A DNA stretch of 7,201 nucleotides from an uncultured Rhodoferax sp. (GTDB lineage Bacteria > Pseudomonadota > Gammaproteobacteria > Burkholderiales > Burkholderiaceae_C). A program made the position numbers and the translations under genes. Of this stretch, positions 1-6,478 are shown in pieces; position 1 is the first letter of the stretch, and each line of letters starts with the position of its first letter. The stretch is from NCBI GenBank assembly GCA_936943465.1, contig CAKZJN010000030.1, positions 1 to 7,201 of the forward strand. The letters are read 5' to 3'. A model generated the notes under the pieces. That model was not told where the DNA came from and ran no database searches. It saw nothing but the letters and a program-made list of their open reading frames with translations.

Positions 1-275
1 GCCCACATGTCCTTGAACACTTCCTTGGGCATGTCCGGGTGGCGCGTGGTGTTGTGACCATGGCCGATCAGTTCATTGCGCGGGTACTTGGAAACCTCAA
101 GAAACTTGTCATTCACGCTGAGAATGTCACCCTTCTTGTCGGCTTCCGACACGATGCTGGTGATATTCATGATGTCGGTGCGCACCTTGAGCTCCGCTTC
201 CAACTCCGCAATGCGCTGCTCCAGTGCACCCCCGCCAAATAGGCGGCCGAAAAAAGAAGATTGTTGCGCTGCCAT
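1..275 (-). CDS. Aer-like PAS chemoreceptor (methyl-accepting chemotaxis protein), N-terminal part only
   Basis: The gene starts at ATG 275-273 and runs off the window after 91 codons, so only the N-terminus is visible. The start is supported by GAGGAAA seven bases upstream. Residues 1-16 are a short Phe/Gly-rich stretch. Residues 17-33 (ALEQRIAELEAELKVRT) look like a short coiled coil. From about residue 34 a PAS domain begins. It closely matches the PAS domain of E. coli Aer: VND at 54-56, then HNTTRHPDMP at 74-83 and FKDMW at 87-91. The residues implicated in FAD binding in Aer (Asn34, Arg57, His58, Trp70) have counterparts here in Asn55, Arg78, His79 and Trp91. No membrane segment or signal peptide is seen in this part. 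It lies 41 bp after cheA in the same direction, so it is probably the receptor of this pathway. The signalling domain that would prove a chemoreceptor is outside the window. Confidence 0.8.
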   Translation of the reverse strand, partial: MAAQQSSFFGRLFGGGALEQRIAELEAELKVRTDIMNITSIVSEADKKGDILSVNDKFLEVSKYPRNELIGHGHNTTRHPDMPKEVFKDMW

Positions 276-316
276 TTTTTGTTTCCTCGGTTTACTTGAG
301 AACCTTGTAATTCCAA

Positions 317-2497
317 CTACGAAGCCGCCACCGGTGCATCCGCTCCAGTAATCAGTTCGCCCAACGACCCGACATCCAGAATCAGTGCAACCTCGCCGTT
401 GCCCAAAATACTGGAACCCGAAATGCCGCGCAGGGTCTTGAACAGTCGGCCCAGCGGTTTGATCACGGTCTGGTTCTGGCCCAGCAGCACTTCGACCTCG
501 ATGCCGTATTTGCCGCGCGGCGAGTTCACCACCACCACGCTGACGCGATTGGGCAAGTCGGACTCCACGGTGTAGAGGGTGCGCAGGCGAACCACCGGTA
601 GCACCGCGCCACGCAGCTCCACGCAGTGGCGACCACGCTCATCGACGCGCACGTTGTCGCCGCCAGACTCAATCACCTCGACCACCGACTCCAGCGGCAG
701 CACAAACTTGGACTTGCCCACGCCGACCATAAAGCCATCGATGATGGCCAGGGTCAATGGCAAGCGAATATCCACCTGCAGGCCCTTGCCCGGATTGCTG
801 TTCAGGCGCAGGGTGCCACGCAGGGCCTCAATATTGCGGCGCACCACGTCCATGCCGACCCCGCGACCCGACAGGTTGGTGACCTGTTCGGCGGTGGAAA
901 AGCCGGGTTCAAAAATCAGCATATTGATGTCGTCGTCCGGCGGCACAATGCCGTGCTCCACCAGCCCCCGGTTCCAGGCGCGTTGCAGCACGCGTTCCCG
1001 GTTGATGCCCCGGCCGTCGTCTTCAATCCGGATCAGAATGGCACCGGTTTCGTGCCGTGCACTCAGCACCAGTTTGCCGGCCGGTGGCTTTCCGGACGCC
1101 ACACGCTCTTGCGGTGGCTCCAAACCATGGTCCAGCGAATTGCGCACCAGGTGCATCAGGGGGTCGGCGATTTTTTCGACCATCGACTTGTCGAGTTCCG
1201 CATCGCCACCAAAAATCTCGAAGTTGACTTCCTTGCCCAGGCTGGAAGCGGTATCGCGCACCACACGGCGGAAGCGGCTGAAGGTCTCGCCCACCGGCAC
1301 CATGCGCAAGCCCAGCGTGCCGTTGCGAATTTCTTCGATCAGGCTGTTCATGTGCAGGTTGGCCTCGATCAGCGCCTCATGGTGCGTCTCGCGTGCCAGC
1401 AGCGTGGCGCCGGCGCCGGCGATCACCAACTCGCCCAGCAGGTTGATCACGGCGTCCAGACGGTCCGCCTGAACCCGGATATAGCGCTCTTCGCTGGGAG
1501 CCGCTTCGCGGATCTTTTGCTGCTTGCCCAGCGCGGCCGCCACCACTTCGGGTGCCACGCCGGCCTGCGCCTCCAGCAGGTCACCGATCTTGGCTTTGGC
1601 CACGGCCGGCATGCCGGGGGTGGCCTTCTGGGTGCTGAGCACCTGTTCCAGCTTGTCCTGTGTCACCGCACCGACCGACACCAGCATCTGGCCGAGTCGC
1701 GGCGTCTCTGGCAAGTCCTCAATCGCGCGCGCCATCTTCTGATCAGGGGTCTCGGGTGCCACCACGTCCAGTTCGCAATCGTCAATCACGAAGCTGAAGG
1801 CCCCTTCAATATCTTCGCGGCTGGCCGAGGTCTGCAGTTGCATGACAAAGCTGAGAAAGCAGCTTTCGGGGTCCACGTTGAGCAGGGGCGGTACGCTGTC
1901 AATACCGCATTGCACCGACACCACCTCGCCCATGCCACCCAGATAACGGGCGATCGACAGGGGGTCCATGCCATTGCGGAAAGTATCCACACCAAAACGG
2001 GCAGAAATGCTCCAGACACCGGATGTCGGTTCCTGCGATTGCGTTGCGGCAGCAGGCGCCGCAGCGGTCGGGGCTGCGGCGGCGCCCCCTTCGGTCAGCG
2101 CGCGCAACTGCACGACCAGGTCGGCGCGCAGCTCTTTTTGCTCTTCGGTGTCGGCATCGGCATCTGCGGCCGTGTCGACCAGGAATTTGATCTGGTCATT
2201 GCACTGCAGCAGCAAGGTACTGATGGCGGGGGTCAGCGACACATCGCCATCGCGCATTTTGTCGAGCAGGGTCTCCACATGGTGGGTAAATTCAACCACC
2301 CGGTTCAAGCCAAAGATGCCGGCCGACCCTTTCACGGTGTGCGCACAACGGAACAGCGAGTCCAGCAGTTCCCGGTTATCCGGCTGTTCCTCAAGCTCCA
2401 GCAGCAGGGTCTCAATGGCTTCGATTTGCTCAGCCGCCTCGCTGATAAAGGCCGGCATCGCCTGCGCGATGAAATCCAGGTCGTCTTGCATGCTCAT
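317..2497 (-). CDS. cheA: Chemotaxis histidine kinase CheA
   Basis: A 726-residue cytoplasmic CheA, which autophosphorylates on His and passes phosphate to response regulators. Residues 1-130 are the HPt (P1) domain with phosphoacceptor His53 in AHTVKGSAG. Residues 136-155 are an Ala-rich linker. Residues 161-247 are a P2-like domain (VWSISARFG, RNGMDPL). Residues 267-326 hold two MshEN-like repeats. The dimerisation region is at about 336-395. The kinase core has an N box (HLVRNSLDHG, 449-458), a G1 box (DDGRGI, 493-498), an F box (PGFSTA, 531-536) and a G2 box (GRGVGMDV, 544-551). Residues 585-716 are a CheW-like P5 domain. All catalytic boxes are intact. There is no C-terminal receiver domain. 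GGGAG lies seven bases before ATG 2497; ATG 2491 is a possible alternative. The gene begins 11 bp after the STAS stop codon, which indicates cotranscription. Confidence 0.96.
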   Translation of the reverse strand: MSMQDDLDFIAQAMPAFISEAAEQIEAIETLLLELEEQPDNRELLDSLFRCAHTVKGSAGIFGLNRVVEFTHHVETLLDKMRDGDVSLTPAISTLLLQCNDQIKFLVDTAADADADTEEQKELRADLVVQLRALTEGGAAAAPTAAAPAAATQSQEPTSGVWSISARFGVDTFRNGMDPLSIARYLGGMGEVVSVQCGIDSVPPLLNVDPESCFLSFVMQLQTSASREDIEGAFSFVIDDCELDVVAPETPDQKMARAIEDLPETPRLGQMLVSVGAVTQDKLEQVLSTQKATPGMPAVAKAKIGDLLEAQAGVAPEVVAAALGKQQKIREAAPSEERYIRVQADRLDAVINLLGELVIAGAGATLLARETHHEALIEANLHMNSLIEEIRNGTLGLRMVPVGETFSRFRRVVRDTASSLGKEVNFEIFGGDAELDKSMVEKIADPLMHLVRNSLDHGLEPPQERVASGKPPAGKLVLSARHETGAILIRIEDDGRGINRERVLQRAWNRGLVEHGIVPPDDDINMLIFEPGFSTAEQVTNLSGRGVGMDVVRRNIEALRGTLRLNSNPGKGLQVDIRLPLTLAIIDGFMVGVGKSKFVLPLESVVEVIESGGDNVRVDERGRHCVELRGAVLPVVRLRTLYTVESDLPNRVSVVVVNSPRGKYGIEVEVLLGQNQTVIKPLGRLFKTLRGISGSSILGNGEVALILDVGSLGELITGADAPVAAS

Positions 2498-2508
2498 GCG
2501 GTATCTCC

Positions 2509-2799
2509 CTACGCAGACTTTTGGTCGCGGCTATCGAGCCACTGGGTGAGGCCAATGGCCCGGCAGGCATCGATGAAAACCTGACTGGGCTCCACCACGC
2601 GCCATGCATGCTCACTGTTGGACAAGGCTGCCAACAACTGCAGACCCGAGCCATCAAGTTCGGCAACCTCACGGGCCGACACCTCCAGATAGTCCCGGCC
2701 CTTGGCGGACTGCTCGGTCACCCAGGCCAGCAAGGCGTCGCGGGTTTCCAATGCACTGTAAATATTCAGCTCGGCAGGCAATTCAAACCGTTCACCCAT
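2509..2799 (-). CDS. Single-domain STAS protein in the chemotaxis operon
   Basis: A 96-residue soluble protein made of one STAS domain, the fold of anti-sigma-factor antagonists (SpoIIAA, RsbV) and MlaB. An N-terminal strand (ERFELPAELNIYSA) is followed by YLEVSAREVAELDGSGLQLL at 37-56. The signature loop is Asp49-Gly50-Ser51-Gly52, where the family usually has Asp-Ser-Ser-Gly or Asp-Ser-Ala-Gly. Ser51 lies at the position phosphorylated in SpoIIAA-type proteins. ATG 2799 is chosen because AGAGGGGG lies six bases upstream. ATG 2817 and GTG 2829 are in frame but have poorer context. The gene sits between cheY (68 bp away) and cheA (11 bp away). No SpoIIAB/RsbW-type kinase is visible in the window, so its partner is unknown. 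It could be a docking or scaffold protein, or a phosphorylated switch. Neither can be decided from sequence. Confidence 0.85.
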   Translation of the reverse strand: MGERFELPAELNIYSALETRDALLAWVTEQSAKGRDYLEVSAREVAELDGSGLQLLAALSNSEHAWRVVEPSQVFIDACRAIGLTQWLDSRDQKSA

Positions 2800-2867
2800 G
2801 AGAGTCCCCCTCTGCATTACTACCCCCACGAGCCTGCACAGGCGGGCCGCGGAGCTTTATCGGCGCA

Positions 2868-3233
2868 CTATGCGCAAAGCTTGGAAACCGCGTTCACCAA
2901 CTGAGTCGGCGCGAAGGGCTTGACCATCCAGGCCTTGGCGCCGGCGGCCTTGCCCTGCTCCTTCTTTTCTTCCTGGCTCTCGGTGGTGAGCATCAGGATG
3001 GGCAGGAATTTGTAGGCCGGCAGAGCTTTGGCTGCTTTCACGAATTCAATGCCGTTCATCACCGGCATATTGACGTCGCATACCGCCATATTGATCTGAC
3101 GGCCGTCGAGCAGCGCCAGCGCTGCTTTTCCATCGCCGGCTTCAATGACGTTGTAACCGGCACCGGTCAACGCCATCTTCACCACCTGACGCAGGCTCGC
3201 AGAATCGTCAATTACCAAAATCGTCTTTGCCAT
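2868..3233 (-). CDS. cheY: CheY-type single-domain response regulator
   Basis: A 121-residue stand-alone receiver domain, the expected phosphate acceptor of the CheA encoded downstream. The acidic pair is Asp9-Asp10 in LVIDDSAS, the phosphoacceptor is Asp53 in CDVNMPVMNG, the switch Thr is Thr83 in MLTTES, and the conserved Lys is Lys105 in VKPF. There is no output domain, so it acts by binding a target. At the position of E. coli CheY Tyr106 there is Trp102 (AWMVKPF). ATG 3233 has AAGAGG six bases upstream. It begins nine bases after the stop codon of the CheZ-like gene, so the two are almost certainly cotranscribed. Whether its target is the flagellar switch protein FliM or something else is not shown here. 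Confidence 0.95.
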   Translation of the reverse strand: MAKTILVIDDSASLRQVVKMALTGAGYNVIEAGDGKAALALLDGRQINMAVCDVNMPVMNGIEFVKAAKALPAYKFLPILMLTTESQEEKKEQGKAAGAKAWMVKPFAPTQLVNAVSKLCA

Positions 3234-3242
3234 ATCAACCTC

Positions 3243-3926
3243 TTAGAAAAATGTAGCCTCATCGCTCGCAGCATCATCCTGCCCCGCACCCGTGTCGCCC
3301 GCATGCACTTGGCGCTGCTCCGACATGGCGTACTGGGACTCCAACCGACTTAACCAACCCTCAAGATCCGGTGTATCCGCACCCTGTCCGTTCATCGCTT
3401 CCTGCAGGCGCGCGATATCGGTCTCCAACAGGGCAATCATCTGGCTGATGCGATCCTGATACTGGAAGCCAATGTACATGCGCTCCACATGGGCGGCAAC
3501 CGCATCGGTGTCCTCGGAAACCGGCAGCGTGACCTGCTCCAGGGAAGCAACCGCTGTGCGCACCAGATTCAGCGTCGCGTCGATGGCGGCGGCACCCTCT
3601 GGCCCGAGCTGGGCGTTTTGCAAAAGGGGGGCCAGGGATTCTTCGCAAGCCGCGACCAAGCCGTGAAACTGCCCGTCTTGATGACCGAGCAGTTCGTCGA
3701 TTTTTTGGGATTGTTGTTGGGCCCGCCCGAGGTGGGGGCCGATGCCGGCAAAGGCCTGCATCATTTCAGAGACCGCACCCTCCGACTGGCTACGGGAGGA
3801 CGCGAGATGCCGCGCCCAAACCGGGAGAACCCCAGCGCAAAGCGCGATTTTTGTCTGCGTTGCGTCGGCCACGCCGGCCAGGTCAGTATGTTTTGGCATC
3901 CCAATAATTGGAGTATTTGGTCGCAT
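3243..3926 (-). CDS. Putative CheZ-like CheY-P phosphatase / chemotaxis-associated protein
   Basis: A 227-residue, largely helical soluble protein and first gene of the chemotaxis operon. Overall similarity to known families is low by eye. Residues 150-175 contain YIGFQYQDRISQMI, which aligns without gaps to the active-site helix of CheZ (QDFQDLTGQVI in E. coli). Asp158 and Gln162 fall on CheZ Asp143 and catalytic Gln147, giving the DxxxQ pattern. The C-terminus is an acidic, disordered-looking tail ending DEATFF, comparable in layout to the CheZ tail that docks on CheY. Near the N-terminus is LPVWARHLASSRSQSE (34-49). The neighbouring cheY gene starts nine bases after its stop codon, fitting a CheY phosphatase. 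The start is uncertain: ATG 3926, ATG 3899 and TTG 3950 are all in frame and none has a good ribosome binding site. Function is inferred from the motif and context. Confidence 0.75.
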   Translation of the reverse strand: MRPNTPIIGMPKHTDLAGVADATQTKIALCAGVLPVWARHLASSRSQSEGAVSEMMQAFAGIGPHLGRAQQQSQKIDELLGHQDGQFHGLVAACEESLAPLLQNAQLGPEGAAAIDATLNLVRTAVASLEQVTLPVSEDTDAVAAHVERMYIGFQYQDRISQMIALLETDIARLQEAMNGQGADTPDLEGWLSRLESQYAMSEQRQVHAGDTGAGQDDAASDEATFF

Positions 3927-3967
3927 GGTAGCGCCAAATAGCCAATTCAAAGTGAACTGCTAACAGA

Positions 3968-3994
3968 TTTGTAGGGTATGGATGTTCTTTTCAA
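3968..3994 (-). promoter_or_regulatory. Possible sigma-70-like promoter of the chemotaxis operon
   Basis: On the minus strand, TTGAAA (3994-3989) is followed after 15 bases by TACAAA (3973-3968). Each hexamer is a partial match to the -35 and -10 consensus, and the spacer is short. It lies in the only sizeable gap ahead of the operon, so a promoter is expected in this area, but the match is weak. No convincing sigma-28 (flagellar) promoter was seen here. Confidence 0.25.
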
Positions 3995-4025
3995 AAAATC
4001 ATTGATCTTTGTCGACTTCTCACGG

Positions 4026-4054
4026 ACCGTTCCCCGCCGATAGCGGGGAACGGT
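4026..4054 (-). terminator. Perfect 12-bp hairpin downstream of pgk, probable terminator
   Basis: ACCGTTCCCCGC (4026-4037) and GCGGGGAACGGT (4043-4054) are perfect inverted repeats around a five-base loop. The hairpin begins seven bases beyond the pgk stop codon. No T-run follows directly on either strand; the nearest on the minus strand (TTTTTT) comes about 30 bases later. It may terminate pgk transcription with help from another factor, or protect the 3' end of the mRNA. The position argues for separating pgk from the chemotaxis operon. Confidence 0.6.
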
Positions 4055-4061
4055 AGCGAAA

Positions 4062-5255
4062 TTACTGCGCCGCCCGGCGGGTCAGAATCTCGAAGGCGGG
4101 CAGGGTTTTGCCCTCCAGCACTTCCAGGAAAGCGCCGCCGCCAGTCGAGATGTAACCCACCTGCTTTTCAATGCCGTACTTGGCAATGGCGGCCAACGTG
4201 TCACCGCCGCCTGCAATGGAAAACGCGCTGGATTCGGCAATCGCACGGGCAATCGTTTTGGTGCCGCCCTCAAACGCCGCAAACTCGAACACGCCGACCG
4301 GGCCGTTCCAGACAATGGTGCCAGCGGACTTGAGCTGGTTCGCCAGCACCTGCGCGGTTTGCGGGCCGATGTCCAGAATCAGGTCGTCGTCTTCCACCTC
4401 GGTCGCCAGTTTGGTGGTGGCGGGCGCATCGGCGGCAAAGGTCTTGGCGGTCACCACATCGGTGGGAATCGGCACGGCGGCGCCACGGGCGCGCATGGCT
4501 TCAATCACGGCCGTGGCTTCGGCCAGCAGATCGGGCTCAGCCAGGCTCTTGCCGATCTTCAGACCGGCTGCCAGCATGAAGGTGTTGGCAATACCGCCAC
4601 CCACAATCAGTTGGTCCACATTGGCGGCCAGGCTCTTCAGGATGGTCAGCTTGGTGGACACCTTGGAGCCGGCGACGATCGCTACCAGGGGGCGCTTGGG
4701 GGCCAGCAGCGCCTTGGAGATGGCGTCCATTTCGGCTGCCAGCAGCGGGCCAGCGCAGGCAATCGGCGCGAACTGGGCAATGCCGTAGGTGCTGGCTTCG
4801 GCGCGGTGGGCGGTGCCAAAGGCGTCGTGCACAAAGATGTCACACAAGGCGGCCATCTTCTTGGACAGTTCTTCGTTGTTCTTTTTCTCGCCCTTGTTGA
4901 CGCGGCAGTTTTCCAGCAGCACCAGCGAGCCAGGCGCCACGGTCACACCGTCCACCCAGTTCGCCACCACCGGAACTTCGCGACCCAGCAACTCACCCAT
5001 GCGGCGGGCCACCGGGGCCAGCGAGTCTTCGGGCTTGAATTCGCCTTCGGTGGGGCGACCCAGATGGGAAGTAACCATCACTGCTGCGCCGGCCTTGAGT
5101 GCCATTTCGATGCAGGGCACGCTGGCGCGAATACGGGTGTCTTCGGTGATATTGCCGGCGTCGTCTTGCGGCACGTTCAGGTCGGCGCGGATAAACACGC
5201 GTTTGCCGGCCACTTGGCCCTGGGCGCACAGATCAGAAAAGCGGATCACATTCAT
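4062..5255 (-). CDS. pgk: Phosphoglycerate kinase
   Basis: A 397-residue cytoplasmic enzyme of glycolysis, gluconeogenesis and the Calvin cycle. It interconverts 1,3-bisphosphoglycerate plus ADP with 3-phosphoglycerate plus ATP. Substrate-binding motifs are RADLNVPQD (23-31) and SHLGRP (63-68) in the N-terminal domain. LLENCRVNKGEKKN follows. GSKVSTK is near the domain hinge. Nucleotide-side motifs WNGPVGVFEF (from 316), GGGDT (349-353) and STGGGAFLE are in the C-terminal domain. Length is normal and no key motif is missing. ATG 5255 is preferred over GTG 5264 because GAGGTGA stands five bases before it. The gene stands alone between azlD and the chemotaxis operon, with a likely promoter upstream and a hairpin downstream, so it is probably a single-gene unit. 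No other glycolytic gene is visible nearby. Confidence 0.98.
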   Translation of the reverse strand: MNVIRFSDLCAQGQVAGKRVFIRADLNVPQDDAGNITEDTRIRASVPCIEMALKAGAAVMVTSHLGRPTEGEFKPEDSLAPVARRMGELLGREVPVVANWVDGVTVAPGSLVLLENCRVNKGEKKNNEELSKKMAALCDIFVHDAFGTAHRAEASTYGIAQFAPIACAGPLLAAEMDAISKALLAPKRPLVAIVAGSKVSTKLTILKSLAANVDQLIVGGGIANTFMLAAGLKIGKSLAEPDLLAEATAVIEAMRARGAAVPIPTDVVTAKTFAADAPATTKLATEVEDDDLILDIGPQTAQVLANQLKSAGTIVWNGPVGVFEFAAFEGGTKTIARAIAESSAFSIAGGGDTLAAIAKYGIEKQVGYISTGGGAFLEVLEGKTLPAFEILTRRAAQ

Positions 5256-5294
5256 GGAATTCACCTCGGTTGGTAGTCAAAAAAGAGTTGCCGA

Positions 5295-5300
5295 ATTGTA
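5295..5300 (-). promoter_or_regulatory. Probable -10 element of the pgk promoter
   Basis: TACAAT on the minus strand matches the sigma-70 -10 consensus at five of six bases. A start point about seven bases further on would give a leader of roughly 33 bases before ATG 5255, including a TTTTTT tract and the ribosome binding site. No good -35 hexamer is found at 16-18 bp, so the promoter may be weak or activator-dependent. Confidence 0.4.
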
Positions 5301-5337
5301 GAAGCCAGCACCCCGCTAACGGGCTGATGCGGATCAA

Positions 5338-5356
5338 GGCGGGTTCGTAACCGGCC
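5338..5356 (-). terminator. Imperfect hairpin after azlD, possible terminator
   Basis: GGCGGGTT (5338-5345) and AACCGGCC (5349-5356) can pair in seven of eight positions around a three-base loop. It lies 17 bases past the azlD stop codon and before the pgk promoter. There is no adjoining T-run, so termination is uncertain. Confidence 0.3.
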
Positions 5357-5373
5357 TTCCGTCTTCTATTTAG

Positions 5374-5733
5374 TTACCAACCCAGGCCAATGTGCAGCGG
5401 CAGGTACACCGCCATGCCGGCCACAATGGTGCCCAGCACGGCCTGCCCGCTACCCCGGCGCCCAAAGTAATAGGCCAGCCCACCCGCCACGCCGAAAAGG
5501 CGGGCATCCTCCAGTGTGTGGATCAGGTGGCCCTGGCTCATGACGATTTCCGGCGCAATCACCGCCGCCAGCGCAGCAATCGGCGCGTACTGCAGGCCCC
5601 GCTCGGCCCAATGCGGCAGCTCCCACTTTTTGCTGGAAATGAAGAAGAAGCTGCGCGACACCACCGACACGCCAACCAATGCGGCAATGGTGAGCAGGTG
5701 CACACCGTTCAGTTCGGTCAAGGAAAATGCCAT
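5374..5733 (-). CDS. azlD: AzlD-type small subunit of branched-chain amino acid exporter
   Basis: A 119-residue hydrophobic protein of the AzlD family, the small partner of AzlC. AzlCD-type pairs export branched-chain amino acids or their analogues across the inner membrane. Hydrophobic segments are at about 11-31, 49-65, 79-90 and 97-117, giving three to four membrane spans. Between the first two is a polar loop with SSKKWELPHWAERGLQYAP, the usual place for a basic/Pro-containing loop in this family. The start ATG 5733 is one base after the azlC stop codon (TGA-G-ATG), with a GGGG tract about seven bases upstream inside azlC, so translation is probably coupled. The substrate is taken from the family and not shown by this sequence. 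Confidence 0.88.
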   Translation of the reverse strand: MAFSLTELNGVHLLTIAALVGVSVVSRSFFFISSKKWELPHWAERGLQYAPIAALAAVIAPEIVMSQGHLIHTLEDARLFGVAGGLAYYFGRRGSGQAVLGTIVAGMAVYLPLHIGLGW

Positions 5734-5734
5734 C

Positions 5735-6478
5735 TCAGCGCCCCGCCTTGCCCGCGAGCGCGCCAGCCCATGGCGAGCGCTCCAGCATCAGTGCCAGTGC
5801 CACCGCGGCAGCAATCGCCACCAGGATATTCAGCTTGAGCGGCAGGGCAAAGGCCGCCACACCGGCCATAGCCGCCACCCCGCCCGATATCCAGCGCATG
5901 GGTGTGGACGCGAGCGAGCAGGTCATGCCCACCAGCGCCAGAATCCCGGCAAAACCCAGGCCCCAACTGGCCGGGATGAAGTTGGCCAGCACCACGCCCA
6001 GCACGCAATGGAAGGTCCAACTGAACCAGTTGATGCTGCCATTGCCCAGCAGGTAGGCGACCTGACCGAAACGCCCGGCCGCATCGGTTTGCGGCTCCGG
6101 GTGCCGCTTGATAAACAGCACATAGGTCAAGTCACCGGTGAGGTAGCCGCACAGGAGGCGCTTGGAGAGCGGCAGGTGCATCAGGTAATTGCGCATATGG
6201 GCACTGAACACCACAAAGCGCAGGTTGACGCAAAAGGCGGTGGCCAGAATCACCCAGATCGGGGCGCCACCCAACATCAGCGGAATCGCCGCCAGTTGGG
6301 CGCTGCCGGCAAACACGGTGAGCGCCATCAAGAAGGCTTCGAAGGTGCCCATACCCGACTTGACCATGGCCACGCCGGTCATCAGGCCCCAGGCGGCAAT
6401 GCCGGGCGCGACCTGGGCCATTTCACGAAACCCGAGGCGAAATTCAGGGTGCCGGACGAGGGCGCGCAAACCCTGCAT
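5735..6478 (-). CDS. azlC: AzlC-type large subunit of branched-chain amino acid exporter
   Basis: A 247-residue integral membrane protein of the AzlC family, usual length about 230-250. Hydrophobic segments are at about 23-40, 46-70, 73-92, 141-166, 172-190, 196-212 and 217-233. Family-typical stretches are FAGSAQLAA (56-64), NLRFVVFSAHMR (85-96) and GDLTYVLF (115-122). With AzlD it would form an inner-membrane exporter of branched-chain amino acids. The start ATG shares its A with the last base of the fmt stop codon (TGATG), a typical termination-reinitiation overlap. No separate promoter is seen. Linkage to fmt is probably positional, with no obvious metabolic link. No Lrp/AsnC-type regulator, often found beside azlCD, is present in the window. 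Confidence 0.9.
   Translation of the reverse strand: MQGLRALVRHPEFRLGFREMAQVAPGIAAWGLMTGVAMVKSGMGTFEAFLMALTVFAGSAQLAAIPLMLGGAPIWVILATAFCVNLRFVVFSAHMRNYLMHLPLSKRLLCGYLTGDLTYVLFIKRHPEPQTDAAGRFGQVAYLLGNGSINWFSWTFHCVLGVVLANFIPASWGLGFAGILALVGMTCSLASTPMRWISGGVAAMAGVAAFALPLKLNILVAIAAAVALALMLERSPWAGALAGKAGR

Noticed and set aside
2037..2095. GC-rich Ala-coding tract that looks like a DNA repeat
   Set aside because: It encodes the Ala/Pro-rich flexible linker of CheA (about residues 136-155), and no regular repeat unit is present.
626..2584. A 652-codon open frame on the plus strand opposite cheA
   Set aside because: It is antisense to an intact CheA with all catalytic motifs. Its translation is His/Gln/Arg-rich with no recognisable domain, as expected from the complement of GC-rich codons.
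2835..2846. GCCTGCACAGGC palindrome between cheY and the STAS gene
   Set aside because: The stem is only four to five base pairs, with no T-run, too short to call a terminator or operator.
4036..4043. GCCGATAG on the plus strand, close to the sigma-28 -10 consensus GCCGATAA
   Set aside because: It is the loop and stem edge of the hairpin, has no TAAA-type -35 about 15 bp upstream, and points away from the chemotaxis operon with no gene downstream on that strand.
4359..5276. A 305-codon open frame on the plus strand opposite pgk
   Set aside because: It mirrors a highly conserved pgk and has Gly/His/Gln-rich composition typical of antisense frames.
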